A program made the translations under genes and the position numbers. DNA of 35,784 nt, from contig JANYCW010000009.1 of the NCBI GenBank assembly GCA_025360085.1, forward strand, positions 1 through 35,784. Reading direction: 5' to 3'. The notes beneath the pieces are model-generated. The model was given only the letters and a program-made list of their open reading frames with translations, searched no databases and was not told the origin of the DNA. The stretch comes from Actinomycetes bacterium (GTDB taxonomy: Bacteria > Actinomycetota > Actinomycetes > Nanopelagicales > Nanopelagicaceae). The first letter of the stretch is position 1; each line of letters opens with the position of its first letter. Positions 13,521-22,137 of this stretch are shown one piece after another.

Positions 13521-14897
13521 ATGGCATCAACATCACCTGGCTATGGAATAACCATCCGAATTGAAGGAGCTCCATCTTCTCAACCTGTTGCCCTTGCAAC
13601 AACTGTTATTTCAGGCGCCGGTGCAACGATTACTGCCCTTGACGTCGTCGAATCTCTTCTAGAAAAAGTTGTTATCGATATTACGTGCGACACCATTGAT
13701 TCGACACATGCTGATGAGATTACTGTCGCACTTGCTAAGAACCCCAACCTAACGGTTCGTAAGGTTAGCGACCGCACTTTTTTATTACACCTCGGTGGCA
13801 AAATTGAGATCGCATCTAAAGTTCCATTAAAAACACGTGATGATTTATCCCGTGCGTACACTCCAGGAGTTGCACGAATTTGCCAAGCCATCGTCGATGA
13901 TCCCTCCGATGCCCGCCGCTTAACAATTAAGCGAAATACCGTGGCGGTTGTGACGGATGGATCTGCCGTTTTAGGTCTAGGAAATATAGGTCCAGCTGCA
14001 GCTCTGCCCGTAATGGAGGGTAAAGCCGCTCTTTTCAAGCGTTTTGCCGATGTCGATGCGTGGCCTGTGTGTCTTGATACTCAGGATGTCGATGAAATTG
14101 TGCGCACCGTTCAATTAATTGCTCCGGTTTACGGCGGAATCAATTTAGAAGATATTTCAGCTCCACGATGCTTTGAAGTCGAACGCCGTTTGCGTGAATT
14201 ATTAGATATACCAGTTTTTCATGACGATCAACACGGTACTGCAATTGTGGTGCTCGCCGCGCTTCGCAACTCGCTCAAACTTGTCAAAAAAGATTTGGGA
14301 CAGGTCAAGATTGTGCTTTGCGGAGTAGGTGCAGCTGGAAATGCAATCGCTCGCTTACTCACTCTAAGTGGAGCAAATAATATTATTGGTTTCAACCATA
14401 GTGGCGTAATTAGTAGAGGCATGAAATCAAATGACTCCATGCAACAGTGGTTTATTGATAACAGTAATCCACATAACTTCATGGGAAGTATGTCTGAAGC
14501 TATGAAGGATTCAGATGTGTTTATTGGTGTGAGCGCACCAAATATTTTAACTGAAGCAGATGCAGCCTCTATGGCTCCAGGTTCAATTATTTTTGCGCTA
14601 GCTAATCCAGATCCTGAAATTGATCCGGTAATTGCGCGCAAGTATGCGACCGTTGTCGCTACTGGCCGCAGTGATCAACCAAATCAAATTAATAATGTGT
14701 TGGCATTTCCTGGAATCTTCCGAGGATTATTGGATGCAAACGCACATAAAATTACTGATACGTTATTAGTTGCCGCCGCTGAAGCAATTGCCGACTGCGT
14801 ATCTCCCGAACAACTTAATGCCTCTTTTATTGTGCCAAGTGTCTTTGATCCAACGGTCACTAAGGCAGTTGCTGCGGCGGTTAAGAAGTCGGTGTGA
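13521..14897 (+). CDS. NAD(P)-dependent malic enzyme with N-terminal ACT-like domain
   Basis: The enzyme decarboxylates malate to pyruvate. Residues 1-80 have the beta-alpha-beta pattern of an ACT domain, as in the ACT-bearing malic enzymes of actinobacteria, and probably bind an allosteric effector. The catalytic part begins KTRDDLSRAYTPGVARICQAI (Tyr of the active site) and has TDGSAVLGLGNIGPAAALPVMEGKA, then FHDDQHGTAIV (metal-binding Asp residues) and the Rossmann motif CGVGAAGNAIA. The 458-residue length fits. It starts immediately after upp, and its end overlaps the DedA start by four bases, so it is the middle gene of an operon. Confidence 0.94.
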   Translation: MASTSPGYGITIRIEGAPSSQPVALATTVISGAGATITALDVVESLLEKVVIDITCDTIDSTHADEITVALAKNPNLTVRKVSDRTFLLHLGGKIEIASKVPLKTRDDLSRAYTPGVARICQAIVDDPSDARRLTIKRNTVAVVTDGSAVLGLGNIGPAAALPVMEGKAALFKRFADVDAWPVCLDTQDVDEIVRTVQLIAPVYGGINLEDISAPRCFEVERRLRELLDIPVFHDDQHGTAIVVLAALRNSLKLVKKDLGQVKIVLCGVGAAGNAIARLLTLSGANNIIGFNHSGVISRGMKSNDSMQQWFIDNSNPHNFMGSMSEAMKDSDVFIGVSAPNILTEADAASMAPGSIIFALANPDPEIDPVIARKYATVVATGRSDQPNQINNVLAFPGIFRGLLDANAHKITDTLLVAAAEAIADCVSPEQLNASFIVPSVFDPTVTKAVAAAVKKSV

Positions 14898-15517
14898 TCA
14901 AACTTGCGGCATCTTTTGATGCCCAGCTCTCCACGCTTGCACCATTTTTCATCTATGTAGTAATCGGTACAATAGTTTTCATTGAAACCGGTGTTTTATT
15001 TGGTTTTTTCCTTCCTGGAGATTCAATTTTATTTAGCGCTGGCCTTGTAGCGGCATCGAATAATTCGGTAAACATCGTGGTTCTCGTAACCGTTGTATTT
15101 ATCTCTGCATTTTTTGGAGATCAAATCGGCTTTGTTTTGGGTCGTTTAGTTGGGCGTCCGTATTTGGAAAGGCATAATTCACCGCGTATGCAGAGCATGA
15201 TTGCTCGATCAGAGCGCTTTTATGCGCACACAGGATGGTGGGCAGTAGTTGCTGCGCGTTTCTTCCCATGGATCCGAACTTTCGTCCCACCCATTGCCGG
15301 TGCATCGAAAATGAATTACTACAAGTTTTTGACTGCTAATGCATTAGGCGCTCTTCTTTGGGGCGTTGGTTTAACTCTTGCTGGATTTTATGCCGCTTCT
15401 GTACCGTGGGTAAAAACCTGGTCATACGCGATTGCCGCTTTTTTTATCTGTGCCTCGTTGGTTTCCGCACTCGTGAACTATTTACGCCACCGGCAATCAC
15501 GCCCACATAAGTCATAA
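14894..15517 (+). CDS. DedA family membrane protein (VTT domain)
   Basis: The 207-residue protein has four to five hydrophobic segments and the DedA signatures: ETGVLFGFFLPGDSILFSAG near the N-terminus and GRLVGRPY, then the conserved ARFFPWIRTFVPPIAGASKMNYYKF. Family members act in membrane lipid or lipid-carrier turnover and envelope homeostasis; here the substrate is unknown. GTG 14894 overlaps the malic enzyme stop (GTGA). Its 3' end overlaps the convergent exporter gene by 74 bp. A second paralogue is at 20065. Confidence 0.93.
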   Translation: MIKLAASFDAQLSTLAPFFIYVVIGTIVFIETGVLFGFFLPGDSILFSAGLVAASNNSVNIVVLVTVVFISAFFGDQIGFVLGRLVGRPYLERHNSPRMQSMIARSERFYAHTGWWAVVAARFFPWIRTFVPPIAGASKMNYYKFLTANALGALLWGVGLTLAGFYAASVPWVKTWSYAIAAFFICASLVSALVNYLRHRQSRPHKS

Positions 15518-16388
15518 CAATTCCTGTTACCAAATAGCTGCTCACATGTATACCGTTAGTTGGTGAAACTAAATCAATGACAAGGGAGCCAATTAGTTGT
15601 CCTCCGACACTAAAGAGCGTGAAAGTGAGCACCCCTAAATGTTGAACAATCGTAGAAGTAAAAGCAACATAGATAACCCCAATAGCACCACCCGTATAAA
15701 TCCACCAAGGTCCCATGGGAAGAGCCACAAAATTTGTTCGGTGAGTGAGAATTCCGATAAGCATAAGAAGCAATAGAAGCGCCGTGCCAGTTACAAAATT
15801 TAGGAGCGAGGTAGTAAAACTTTGATGTGAGTATTCGTTAATCTGACCATTGAGTGCACGCTGAACACCTACTATGGCACCCGCAATGCAACCGGCTAAA
15901 ACGGCAAATAATGAAAGATTCTTGGCTTCAATGCGATCTAATACTGATACTAAAACCGCAGTAACTGTCAGAATCGCCGCTGAGCTACGCCGCCAAGTAA
16001 TGGTTTTTTTGCCTCCGCCAGTGATACCGATTCGGTCAACTACTAAGGACATTGCGGTTTGACCAGCAATTGATGCCACCGAATAGATCGCGACCCCGAT
16101 GAGAGGAACAATCTGGGTTTGAATAGCGACAAAACTTCCACCTAGTGCGCCCGCAAATATCTTCCAACGAGCAATGTTCCTAAGTGACAGGGCGCGGCGA
16201 ATATTAGAAATACCTTCTTTAATTGCTGGGCTAAAAATCGCGATTAAAGAAATTATGATTAAACCCGAACCAAATGAAACCAAAGCTGCTTCTAAACTAT
16301 TATTAATGCGATGAGAAAGTTCCCCGTTAGCACGTGCTTGCAGGGCAATCATTACCCCAGAAAGCGCGGCAAGAATATCTAACCGCAT
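15444..16388 (-). CDS. DMT-superfamily transporter, YdcZ (DUF606) type
   Basis: The 314-residue protein has about ten predicted membrane helices in two homologous halves. The halves share the internal pattern GALGGSFVAIQTQIVPLIGVA / GAIGVIYVAFTSTIVQHLGV and the GQ motifs (SIAGQTAMSLVVDRIG; SVGGQLIGSLVIDLVSP), the layout of fused DUF606 exporters. The substrate is unknown. The start overlaps the upstream UPF0114 stop by one base (TAATG), so the two are coupled. The last 74 bp overlap the convergent DedA gene; the helical core is complete before the overlap. Confidence 0.88.
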   Translation of the reverse strand: MRLDILAALSGVMIALQARANGELSHRINNSLEAALVSFGSGLIIISLIAIFSPAIKEGISNIRRALSLRNIARWKIFAGALGGSFVAIQTQIVPLIGVAIYSVASIAGQTAMSLVVDRIGITGGGKKTITWRRSSAAILTVTAVLVSVLDRIEAKNLSLFAVLAGCIAGAIVGVQRALNGQINEYSHQSFTTSLLNFVTGTALLLLLMLIGILTHRTNFVALPMGPWWIYTGGAIGVIYVAFTSTIVQHLGVLTFTLFSVGGQLIGSLVIDLVSPTNGIHVSSYLVTGIVMTYVGVIAGGVNSSRVRKPTRHR

Positions 16389-16918
16389 TAGGAATGCGTG
16401 CCGTGAAACTCTCTTTTATCGGCAATCCAATCCATGAGGGCGAATAAAACTCCTGAGGCAACAAATGTTAAATGAATAACAATTCTCCATTTAGTTCCTC
16501 CCCCGACATGATCTTGTCCCGCCAGCTCAATAAAATCTTTTAGAAGTTCGATAACGGAGATGGCCACGAGAGATCCAATTAACTTAATTTTAAGTCCACT
16601 AAAATCGATCGTTCCCATCCAATGTGGACGATCTTTTGATTCAGTTGCAACATCAATTCTAGAGACAAAGTTTTCATAGCCCGCAAAAATGACCATCAGA
16701 ATTAAATTAGCAAGGAGAGTTAAATCCAGCAATGCAAGTAAATCCAGCGTGAAGCTCTGTGGTGTTGCCTCTCCAATATGGAGTGCTAAGTGATAAACCT
16801 CAATCAAAAATCGGAAGGCGAGAAGAACGAGTGCCACGACTAATCCAAGATAAAGAGGCGCAAGAAGAAAGCGAGAACGGAATAAAATAACCTCTATGCT
16901 GTGCGAAATTTGATTCAT
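16388..16918 (-). CDS. UPF0114 family membrane protein (YqhA-like)
   Basis: The 176-residue protein has four membrane helices and the family motifs SRFLLAPLYLGL near the N-terminus, ANLILMVIFAGYENFVSRID in the middle, and the SGLKIKLIGSLVAIS segment. The function is unknown in the family. It is coupled to the DMT transporter downstream. A leaderless -10 box lies in the 14-bp gap after the ABC-F gene, so it has its own promoter as well as possible read-through. Confidence 0.92.
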   Translation of the reverse strand: MNQISHSIEVILFRSRFLLAPLYLGLVVALVLLAFRFLIEVYHLALHIGEATPQSFTLDLLALLDLTLLANLILMVIFAGYENFVSRIDVATESKDRPHWMGTIDFSGLKIKLIGSLVAISVIELLKDFIELAGQDHVGGGTKWRIVIHLTFVASGVLFALMDWIADKREFHGTHS

Positions 16919-16924
16919 ACGCGA

Positions 16925-16930
16925 ATTTTA
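16925..16930 (-). promoter_or_regulatory. -10 box TAAAAT for a leaderless start
   Basis: On the minus strand TAAAAT lies six bases before ATG 16918, squeezed between the ABC-F stop and this start. Confidence 0.5.
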
Positions 16931-16932
16931 AC

Positions 16933-18702
16933 TTATTCCTCAAGAGTTAGTGTGATTTGGAGCCACTCTTCCTCTAGTTTATTCTTTTCTGATCTCAAAG
17001 TATTCAACTCTTGGGAAACCGCTTCGAGTTTTTCTTGATTAAAGGCCTCGGCATCTTGCTCGGCTTCTAACTCTGAGATTCTTGTGTCGGCCTTTTGAAT
17101 CTGACGCTCTAAACGAGTTTTGTCCTTCTTGAGTTGGCGTTCTTCGGCTGCACTCGAACTTCCTTTTATTTTCGGTATGGAAATTGGAGTACGCATCGCC
17201 GCCTCACGAAGTTCCAAATATTCATCAACTCCGCGCGGGAGATCTCGAAGCGATTTATCCCCAAGCAAACCAACAAAGCGATCACAAACTCGCTCTAAGA
17301 AGTACCTATCATGGGAAATAACAATCAATGTTCCACCATAGCTGTCCAATAAGTCCTCTAACTCCGTCAGCGTTTCAATATCAAAATCATTTGTGGGTTC
17401 ATCAAGGAGTAATACGTTAGGGCTATCCATCAATAGGCGGGTCAACTGTAACCGGCGCCTTTCGCCACCAGATAATTCACCAACTGGTGTCCATTGAGAT
17501 TCACGATCAAAACCCAATCGTTCACATAATTGTGAAGCTGAAAGTTCACGACCTCCGCCAAGTTCAACTCGGTTAGCAATTTTTTCTACCGCCTCCAGTA
17601 CCCGCCACGTAGGGTCTAACTCATCTAAATGTTGGGTTAAAAACGCGGGCTTCACGGTCACGCCCGTAACCAACTTACCTGCGGTTGGATGAATTTCACC
17701 GACTAATGTGCGCATTAACGTGGTCTTTCCTGCACCATTTATACCAACAACACCTATTCGCTCTCCAGGGCCGATATTCCAGTAAAGATCGCTAAATAAT
17801 TCTTTGCTCCCGAGCTTTACTTGTAAATGATGAGCTTCATAAACTGTTTTACCCAATCGATTGAGCGCAAACTTAAGCAGTTCACCTTGATTTCTCGGTT
17901 CGGGCTCACCTGCTATGAGAACATTAGCGGCTTCGACGCGAAATTTTGGTTTTGTTGTTCGAGCAGGTGCACCGCGACGTAACCATGCTAATTCTTTGCG
18001 CACCAATGCATTTCGACGTGCATCCATAACTGAACCTTGGCGAGCTCTTTCTGCTTTCGCAAGTACAAATGCGCTATACCCACCTTCGTACTCTTCAACT
18101 TTTCCATCAACGACTTCCCACGTGCGATCAGTAACAGCGTCAAGAAACCATCGATCGTGTGTCACCACAGTTATCGCTAACCCTTTACGGTTATTTAAAT
18201 GGTTTGCAAGCCAAGCAACACCTTCGACATCTAAATGGTTCGTCGGCTCATCCAGTAAAATCAAATCAAGTTCATTAATGAGTAGTTTTGCTAAGCCAAC
18301 GCGCCGACGCTCACCACCTGATAACTGACCAAACTTTCGGTCAAAGATGTGGTCGTCAAAACTTCCGAATAAGCCCGTAAATACTTCTCGTATATTTGGT
18401 TCACTTGCCCATTCATGCTTTGCAGTATCCCCGAGAATCACTTCTCCGACCGTACTTTCAGGATTTTCTATATCAACTTGAGAGAGAATTCCAATTCGTG
18501 CCGAGTTTGACTTTCTGACTTGACCTGAATCAGGGAGTTCGGTTCCGGCAATGACTTTCATTAATGTACTTTTACCAGAGCCATTTCGACCAACAATCCC
18601 GATTCGCTCACCCTCGGAAACTCCGAGTGATACGCCTACTAGAAGCTCTTTTATATCAAAGGCCTTAAAGACTTCTTCAATATTTACTACATTGCGCGCC
18701 AT
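16933..18702 (-). CDS. ABC-F family ATPase (Uup-like)
   Basis: The 589-residue protein has two ABC cassettes and no membrane segments. Cassette 1: Walker A GRNGSGKST, signature LSGGERRRV, Walker B LILLDEPTNHLD. Cassette 2: GINGAGKTT, LSGGERRRL, VLLLDEPTNDFD. The interdomain linker (about 230-290) and a C-terminal coiled coil (about 510-585, Lys/Glu-rich) match Uup-type ABC-F proteins, which act on ribosomes or DNA intermediates rather than in transport. The start is divergent from kynureninase. Antibiotic-resistance ABC-F proteins are an alternative, but the C-terminal coiled coil favours Uup. Confidence 0.93.
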   Translation of the reverse strand: MARNVVNIEEVFKAFDIKELLVGVSLGVSEGERIGIVGRNGSGKSTLMKVIAGTELPDSGQVRKSNSARIGILSQVDIENPESTVGEVILGDTAKHEWASEPNIREVFTGLFGSFDDHIFDRKFGQLSGGERRRVGLAKLLINELDLILLDEPTNHLDVEGVAWLANHLNNRKGLAITVVTHDRWFLDAVTDRTWEVVDGKVEEYEGGYSAFVLAKAERARQGSVMDARRNALVRKELAWLRRGAPARTTKPKFRVEAANVLIAGEPEPRNQGELLKFALNRLGKTVYEAHHLQVKLGSKELFSDLYWNIGPGERIGVVGINGAGKTTLMRTLVGEIHPTAGKLVTGVTVKPAFLTQHLDELDPTWRVLEAVEKIANRVELGGGRELSASQLCERLGFDRESQWTPVGELSGGERRRLQLTRLLMDSPNVLLLDEPTNDFDIETLTELEDLLDSYGGTLIVISHDRYFLERVCDRFVGLLGDKSLRDLPRGVDEYLELREAAMRTPISIPKIKGSSSAAEERQLKKDKTRLERQIQKADTRISELEAEQDAEAFNQEKLEAVSQELNTLRSEKNKLEEEWLQITLTLEE

Positions 18703-18710
18703 GATGGGAG

Positions 18711-18716
18711 AGCGTA
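18711..18716 (-). promoter_or_regulatory. -10 box TACGCT for the ABC-F gene
   Basis: On the minus strand TACGCT lies eight bases before ATG 18702. It overlaps the opposite-strand -10 box of kynureninase by two bases, so the two promoters probably exclude each other. Confidence 0.35.
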
Positions 18717-18720
18717 CCTT
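18715..18720 (+). promoter_or_regulatory. -10 box TACCTT for a leaderless kynureninase start
   Basis: TACCTT lies six bases before ATG 18727 with no Shine-Dalgarno sequence. Confidence 0.45.
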
Positions 18721-18726
18721 TCATTC

Positions 18727-20001
18727 ATGAATGTCACTGACCGCGATTATGCGTTGAATCTCGATAAAATCGACCCATTGGCACGCTTTAAATCGCAGTT
18801 TGTCGTCACGAATCCGCAGATATGTTATTTGGATGGAAACTCTCTCGGTCGGATGCCCAAAGCAACAGTTACTGCAATCAATTACTTTATGGAGCATGAG
18901 TGGGGGCCAGAAGTCGTGACTGGCTGGGGACATTGGATCGATGAGACCCAATCCGTTGGTGATTTGTTAGGTGCGGCAGCTTTGGGAGCGGCTCTTGGTC
19001 AAGTACTCGTCTGCGACACCACATCCATTAATTTCTATCAGATCTGTGTTGCCGCCATTCATGCGCGTCCAGGGCGGAAAACAATTATCACGGACGCGGC
19101 GAATTTTCCAACTGATAGATATATTCTCGATGGAATCGCGCAACAACTAGGACTAAATCTAGTCATCATTGAAAATGAAGATCATACAATTGCCGAACAT
19201 GAGCGCGTCACATCCGAAGTATTAGCCCCATATTTAAACGACGACGTTGCCCTCGTATCTTTAGAGGTTATTCAATATCGCTCAGGTTCACGCACAGATA
19301 TTAAGTCGATTACAGAATTAGTACGCGCTCACGGAGGTTTAGTTGTTTGGGATGCGAGTCATGCAGTAGGCGCGATTGAATTAGATTTAGACGCCAATGG
19401 CGTTGATCTCTGTGTTGGCTGTACATATAAGTATGGAAATTCAGGTCCCGGCGCACCGGCTTGGTTATATGTAAATCGAAAGATTCAAGAAGAGTTGCAA
19501 GTTCCGATTCAAGGTTGGTTTGCCCAAGGCGCCCAGTTTGACATGGGTCCAAAATTTGAAAAAGCAGAAGGAATTCGAGGCTTTCAAATTGCGAGTCCGC
19601 CTTTAATGGGTCTCCGTTGCGTACAAAGCGCCTTTTCTATGATTAAGGAGGCGGGAATTCACGCGATCGCTAAGAAGGCTGCGATAGGGACTCAGATGAT
19701 GATCGAACTTTACGACGCTTGGCTAGTACCCCTTGGTTTCGAATTGAAAACACCACGTCAGGCAAATGAGCGTGGTGGACATATTTCATTTGCGCATCCA
19801 GATGCCGCTCAAATCTGTATTGCTCTTCGCGAAATCGCTAATGTAATTCCAGATTATCGAACCCCCAATTCAATTCGCCTGGCTATCTCACCATTGCCAA
19901 CTTCATTCGTTGAAGTCTGGGATGGTTTTGAACGCATGCGTGATTTAGTGGCATCAGGGCGGTATAAGGAGATACAAAAATATAGTTCCAGAGTCACGTG
20001 A
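18727..20001 (+). CDS. kynU: Kynureninase
   Basis: The PLP enzyme cleaves kynurenine to anthranilate and alanine (tryptophan catabolism). The 424-residue protein has YLDGNSLGRMPK and WGHWIDE at the N-terminus, the PLP-pyridine Asp in WDASHAVGAIELDLD, and the PLP lysine K235 in CTYKYGNSGPGAPAW. The C-terminal IPDYRTPNSIRLAISPLPTSF is typical. The more common KYLNGGPGA is KYGNSGPGA here, a mild departure. No other kynurenine-pathway gene is in the window, so it may act alone in recycling or supply anthranilate. It is monocistronic with a leaderless promoter. Confidence 0.92.
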   Translation: MNVTDRDYALNLDKIDPLARFKSQFVVTNPQICYLDGNSLGRMPKATVTAINYFMEHEWGPEVVTGWGHWIDETQSVGDLLGAAALGAALGQVLVCDTTSINFYQICVAAIHARPGRKTIITDAANFPTDRYILDGIAQQLGLNLVIIENEDHTIAEHERVTSEVLAPYLNDDVALVSLEVIQYRSGSRTDIKSITELVRAHGGLVVWDASHAVGAIELDLDANGVDLCVGCTYKYGNSGPGAPAWLYVNRKIQEELQVPIQGWFAQGAQFDMGPKFEKAEGIRGFQIASPPLMGLRCVQSAFSMIKEAGIHAIAKKAAIGTQMMIELYDAWLVPLGFELKTPRQANERGGHISFAHPDAAQICIALREIANVIPDYRTPNSIRLAISPLPTSFVEVWDGFERMRDLVASGRYKEIQKYSSRVT

Positions 20002-20052
20002 TTGATAACATATTTAGTCGCAAATTTAGTTAACGCATTTTTCAATAGTCGA

Positions 20053-20058
20053 TAAGAT
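20053..20058 (+). promoter_or_regulatory. -10 box TAAGAT for a leaderless start
   Basis: TAAGAT lies six bases before ATG 20065 with no Shine-Dalgarno sequence. Confidence 0.5.
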
Positions 20059-20064
20059 TGGCAT

Positions 20065-20688
20065 ATGTCAGGTTGGATCCATCACACTGCTGATTGGCTC
20101 GTTGCTAACAATTTGCAGACCCCACTATTTATTCTTTTAATTCTTCTTGCTTTTTCTGAAGCTGCCGCTTTTGTTGGTTTTGTCTTGCCTGGTGAGACTT
20201 CCTTACTAATCGGTGGAGTACTTGCTCATTCCAAAGTATGGCCACTGTGGTTGTTTATTGTTTGTGCGATTATTGGTGCAATTGCAGGTGACTCCGTTGG
20301 TTATGAAGTAGGCAAGCATTTTGGAGCTCGCATTAAGTCAACACAATTTGGCAAACTTGTTGGTGCCAAACGCTGGAAATTAGCGGAGCATATTTTTGCA
20401 AGGTATCATGGTCGAGCTATTTTCTTTGGCCGTGCACAAGCGCTGTTGCGCGCATTAGTCCCAGCACTAGCGGGTATGCATAATGTTCCTTATCGAACTT
20501 TTCTAAAGTGGAATGCGGCGGGCGGTATTGTTTTTAGTTCAACCGTTATTGTCTTGGGGTATGAATTCGCAAACTCATTACAAGTACTCGAAAAATATTT
20601 AAAGTACTGGGCAATTTTCTTTTTAGTAATTGTAATTTCTGTAATTCTGGTACTGAAGAAAAAATTAGAAAAAATAATCGAAGAGTAG
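20065..20688 (+). CDS. DedA family membrane protein, second paralogue
   Basis: The 207-residue membrane protein has SEAAAFVGFVLPGETSLLIGG near the N-terminus, GDSVGYEVGKHFG, and the conserved GRAQALLRALVPALAGMHNVPYRTFLKWN, all DedA/VTT marks. It differs clearly from the DedA at 14894: FFGRAQALLRALVPALAG stands where that protein has ARFFPWIRTFVPPIAG. The two probably serve different lipid substrates. Its stop abuts the stop of the convergent glycosyltransferase with no base between (20688/20689). Confidence 0.93.
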   Translation: MSGWIHHTADWLVANNLQTPLFILLILLAFSEAAAFVGFVLPGETSLLIGGVLAHSKVWPLWLFIVCAIIGAIAGDSVGYEVGKHFGARIKSTQFGKLVGAKRWKLAEHIFARYHGRAIFFGRAQALLRALVPALAGMHNVPYRTFLKWNAAGGIVFSSTVIVLGYEFANSLQVLEKYLKYWAIFFLVIVISVILVLKKKLEKIIEE

Positions 20689-22101
20689 TTATCTTTTAAT
20701 AATCTCGACTAAATCGCCATAGGCCTCTTTTGCGATCTCTTCCCGTCGCGCGCGATAGGCAGGAGATGCATTCGAGATTAAATGCTCAAAACGCGTGGCT
20801 GACTTAATTAATTCACGCAGTTCATCTGAATTGGTTGTATCCCCAAATATTGGTGGCGCTTGTTGGGTGACTTGAACCACTATGTGCGGATTCAGATATC
20901 GATAAACAAGTGCTAAACGGCGAATCCCTAAGTTTGCCACATGTCTTAAGCCACGATTTATATGATCCTGCACCATGAGTCGCAAGAAAGTGAAAGTTTT
21001 TGTCTTGGCGAGTTTTTCTTGTGTTGCCAACTTTAATAAGATCTCTGCAATCTCCGACCCACCAGTTGTAGCGGCAAGTTCAGCACATTTGGATGATAGT
21101 TTTGCACGAATTTCTGGATCCTGTAACTTCCGGACAGTTTCAGTGATATTTGAAAGATCACCTTGATCAGCCCGCAATGCATAGCCGAAGTCGTTGCACC
21201 ATCGCGCTCGTGCCTCTTGGTCATCGGTCCCACGGATATTTGAAACAAATACAGTTGGGACTTGTGCAGGCAATAGCTCATGTACTCCGTTATATCCTGT
21301 TGCACAGATACCAGCATCAAATGCATGTAAAACTTTTGCAAGTGGAAAATATCGTACGGTTTTAATATCTAAGCCCAAGGGTGCTAATGAATTGCCGTCC
21401 TTATCAACCGGCGCTTTAGTTAAAATAACCTGCACATCTTTCCAACCAATGAGACCTTCAAGCGCGGCAGTCATTTTGTGATTGACATCGCTATCCCCGG
21501 TTCCTAATTGCACCACTGCAGCGGGGCGACGTAAATCGAGGCCTAGTGCGCGGCGAGCATCATCGCGAGACATCGCATCTTCTTTTCTAAAAAGAGAGAC
21601 TGGAGATGTCAAAATTGAATCCTCGCGTCTAGATGTTGGACCAAAATCATATGCGCGCGCAATGTCTCCAGGCTCAATTATTGTGTCCATCATCGCTGCC
21701 TGTAAACCTAAAATGAAACGCTGCGGTTTTTTCTGCCATAAGCCGCGTCGCACCCAAACAAGTTTGAGCATTGGATTTGAATTCTTTGCGGCTATTACGC
21801 CTGGGTAAGGAACCACGCCATCAAAAGATAAGACTTTGGCTCCGGTTTCATCCACCAGAGCTAAAAGTCGATCGCGTAAATACTTATCCCATTTTTCACG
21901 TGACATCCACAAGCGATCTCGCCCAGGAATATATTCGCAACGAATACCCAAAAAGGATGGGATTTCTGCAATACCGCCGGCCATAGAAACGATGATGGGA
22001 TTTGCTACATCTTTAAGCGCTAACGCCACCGCACTTGCGCGCGCTAGGTGGCCCATTCCTACTCCATTGCTCGTCGCAAGGATGATTGTTGGCTTTAGCA
22101 C
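20689..22101 (-). CDS. GT-B glycosyltransferase, MurG/GT28-like
   Basis: The 470-residue protein has the GT-B double Rossmann plan: N-terminal ATSNGVGMGHLARASAVALAL (Gly-rich loop and His) and, in the C-terminal half, VVQLGTGDSDVNHK and the donor-binding segment DAGICATGYNGVHELLPAQVPTVFV, like the nucleotide-sugar site of MurG-type enzymes. About 110 C-terminal residues, basic and helical, are extra and may contact membrane or partner. It is a soluble or peripheral enzyme, with acceptor and sugar unknown. Start GTG 22101 is supported by a -10 box seven bases upstream. Confidence 0.82.
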   Translation of the reverse strand: MLKPTIILATSNGVGMGHLARASAVALALKDVANPIIVSMAGGIAEIPSFLGIRCEYIPGRDRLWMSREKWDKYLRDRLLALVDETGAKVLSFDGVVPYPGVIAAKNSNPMLKLVWVRRGLWQKKPQRFILGLQAAMMDTIIEPGDIARAYDFGPTSRREDSILTSPVSLFRKEDAMSRDDARRALGLDLRRPAAVVQLGTGDSDVNHKMTAALEGLIGWKDVQVILTKAPVDKDGNSLAPLGLDIKTVRYFPLAKVLHAFDAGICATGYNGVHELLPAQVPTVFVSNIRGTDDQEARARWCNDFGYALRADQGDLSNITETVRKLQDPEIRAKLSSKCAELAATTGGSEIAEILLKLATQEKLAKTKTFTFLRLMVQDHINRGLRHVANLGIRRLALVYRYLNPHIVVQVTQQAPPIFGDTTNSDELRELIKSATRFEHLISNASPAYRARREEIAKEAYGDLVEIIKR

Positions 22102-22108
22102 GTGCCAT

Positions 22109-22114
22109 AGCCTA
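22109..22114 (-). promoter_or_regulatory. -10 box TAGGCT for a leaderless GTG start
   Basis: On the minus strand TAGGCT lies seven bases before GTG 22101 with no Shine-Dalgarno sequence. Confidence 0.45.
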
Positions 22115-22124
22115 CTTTTCTAAG

Positions 22125-22130
22125 TACAGT
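22125..22130 (+). promoter_or_regulatory. -10 box TACAGT for the pot operon (leaderless GTG)
   Basis: TACAGT lies seven bases before GTG 22138, the first codon of potA, with no Shine-Dalgarno sequence. Only ten bases separate it from the opposite-strand -10 box of the glycosyltransferase. Confidence 0.5.
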
Positions 22131-22137
22131 AACGGCT

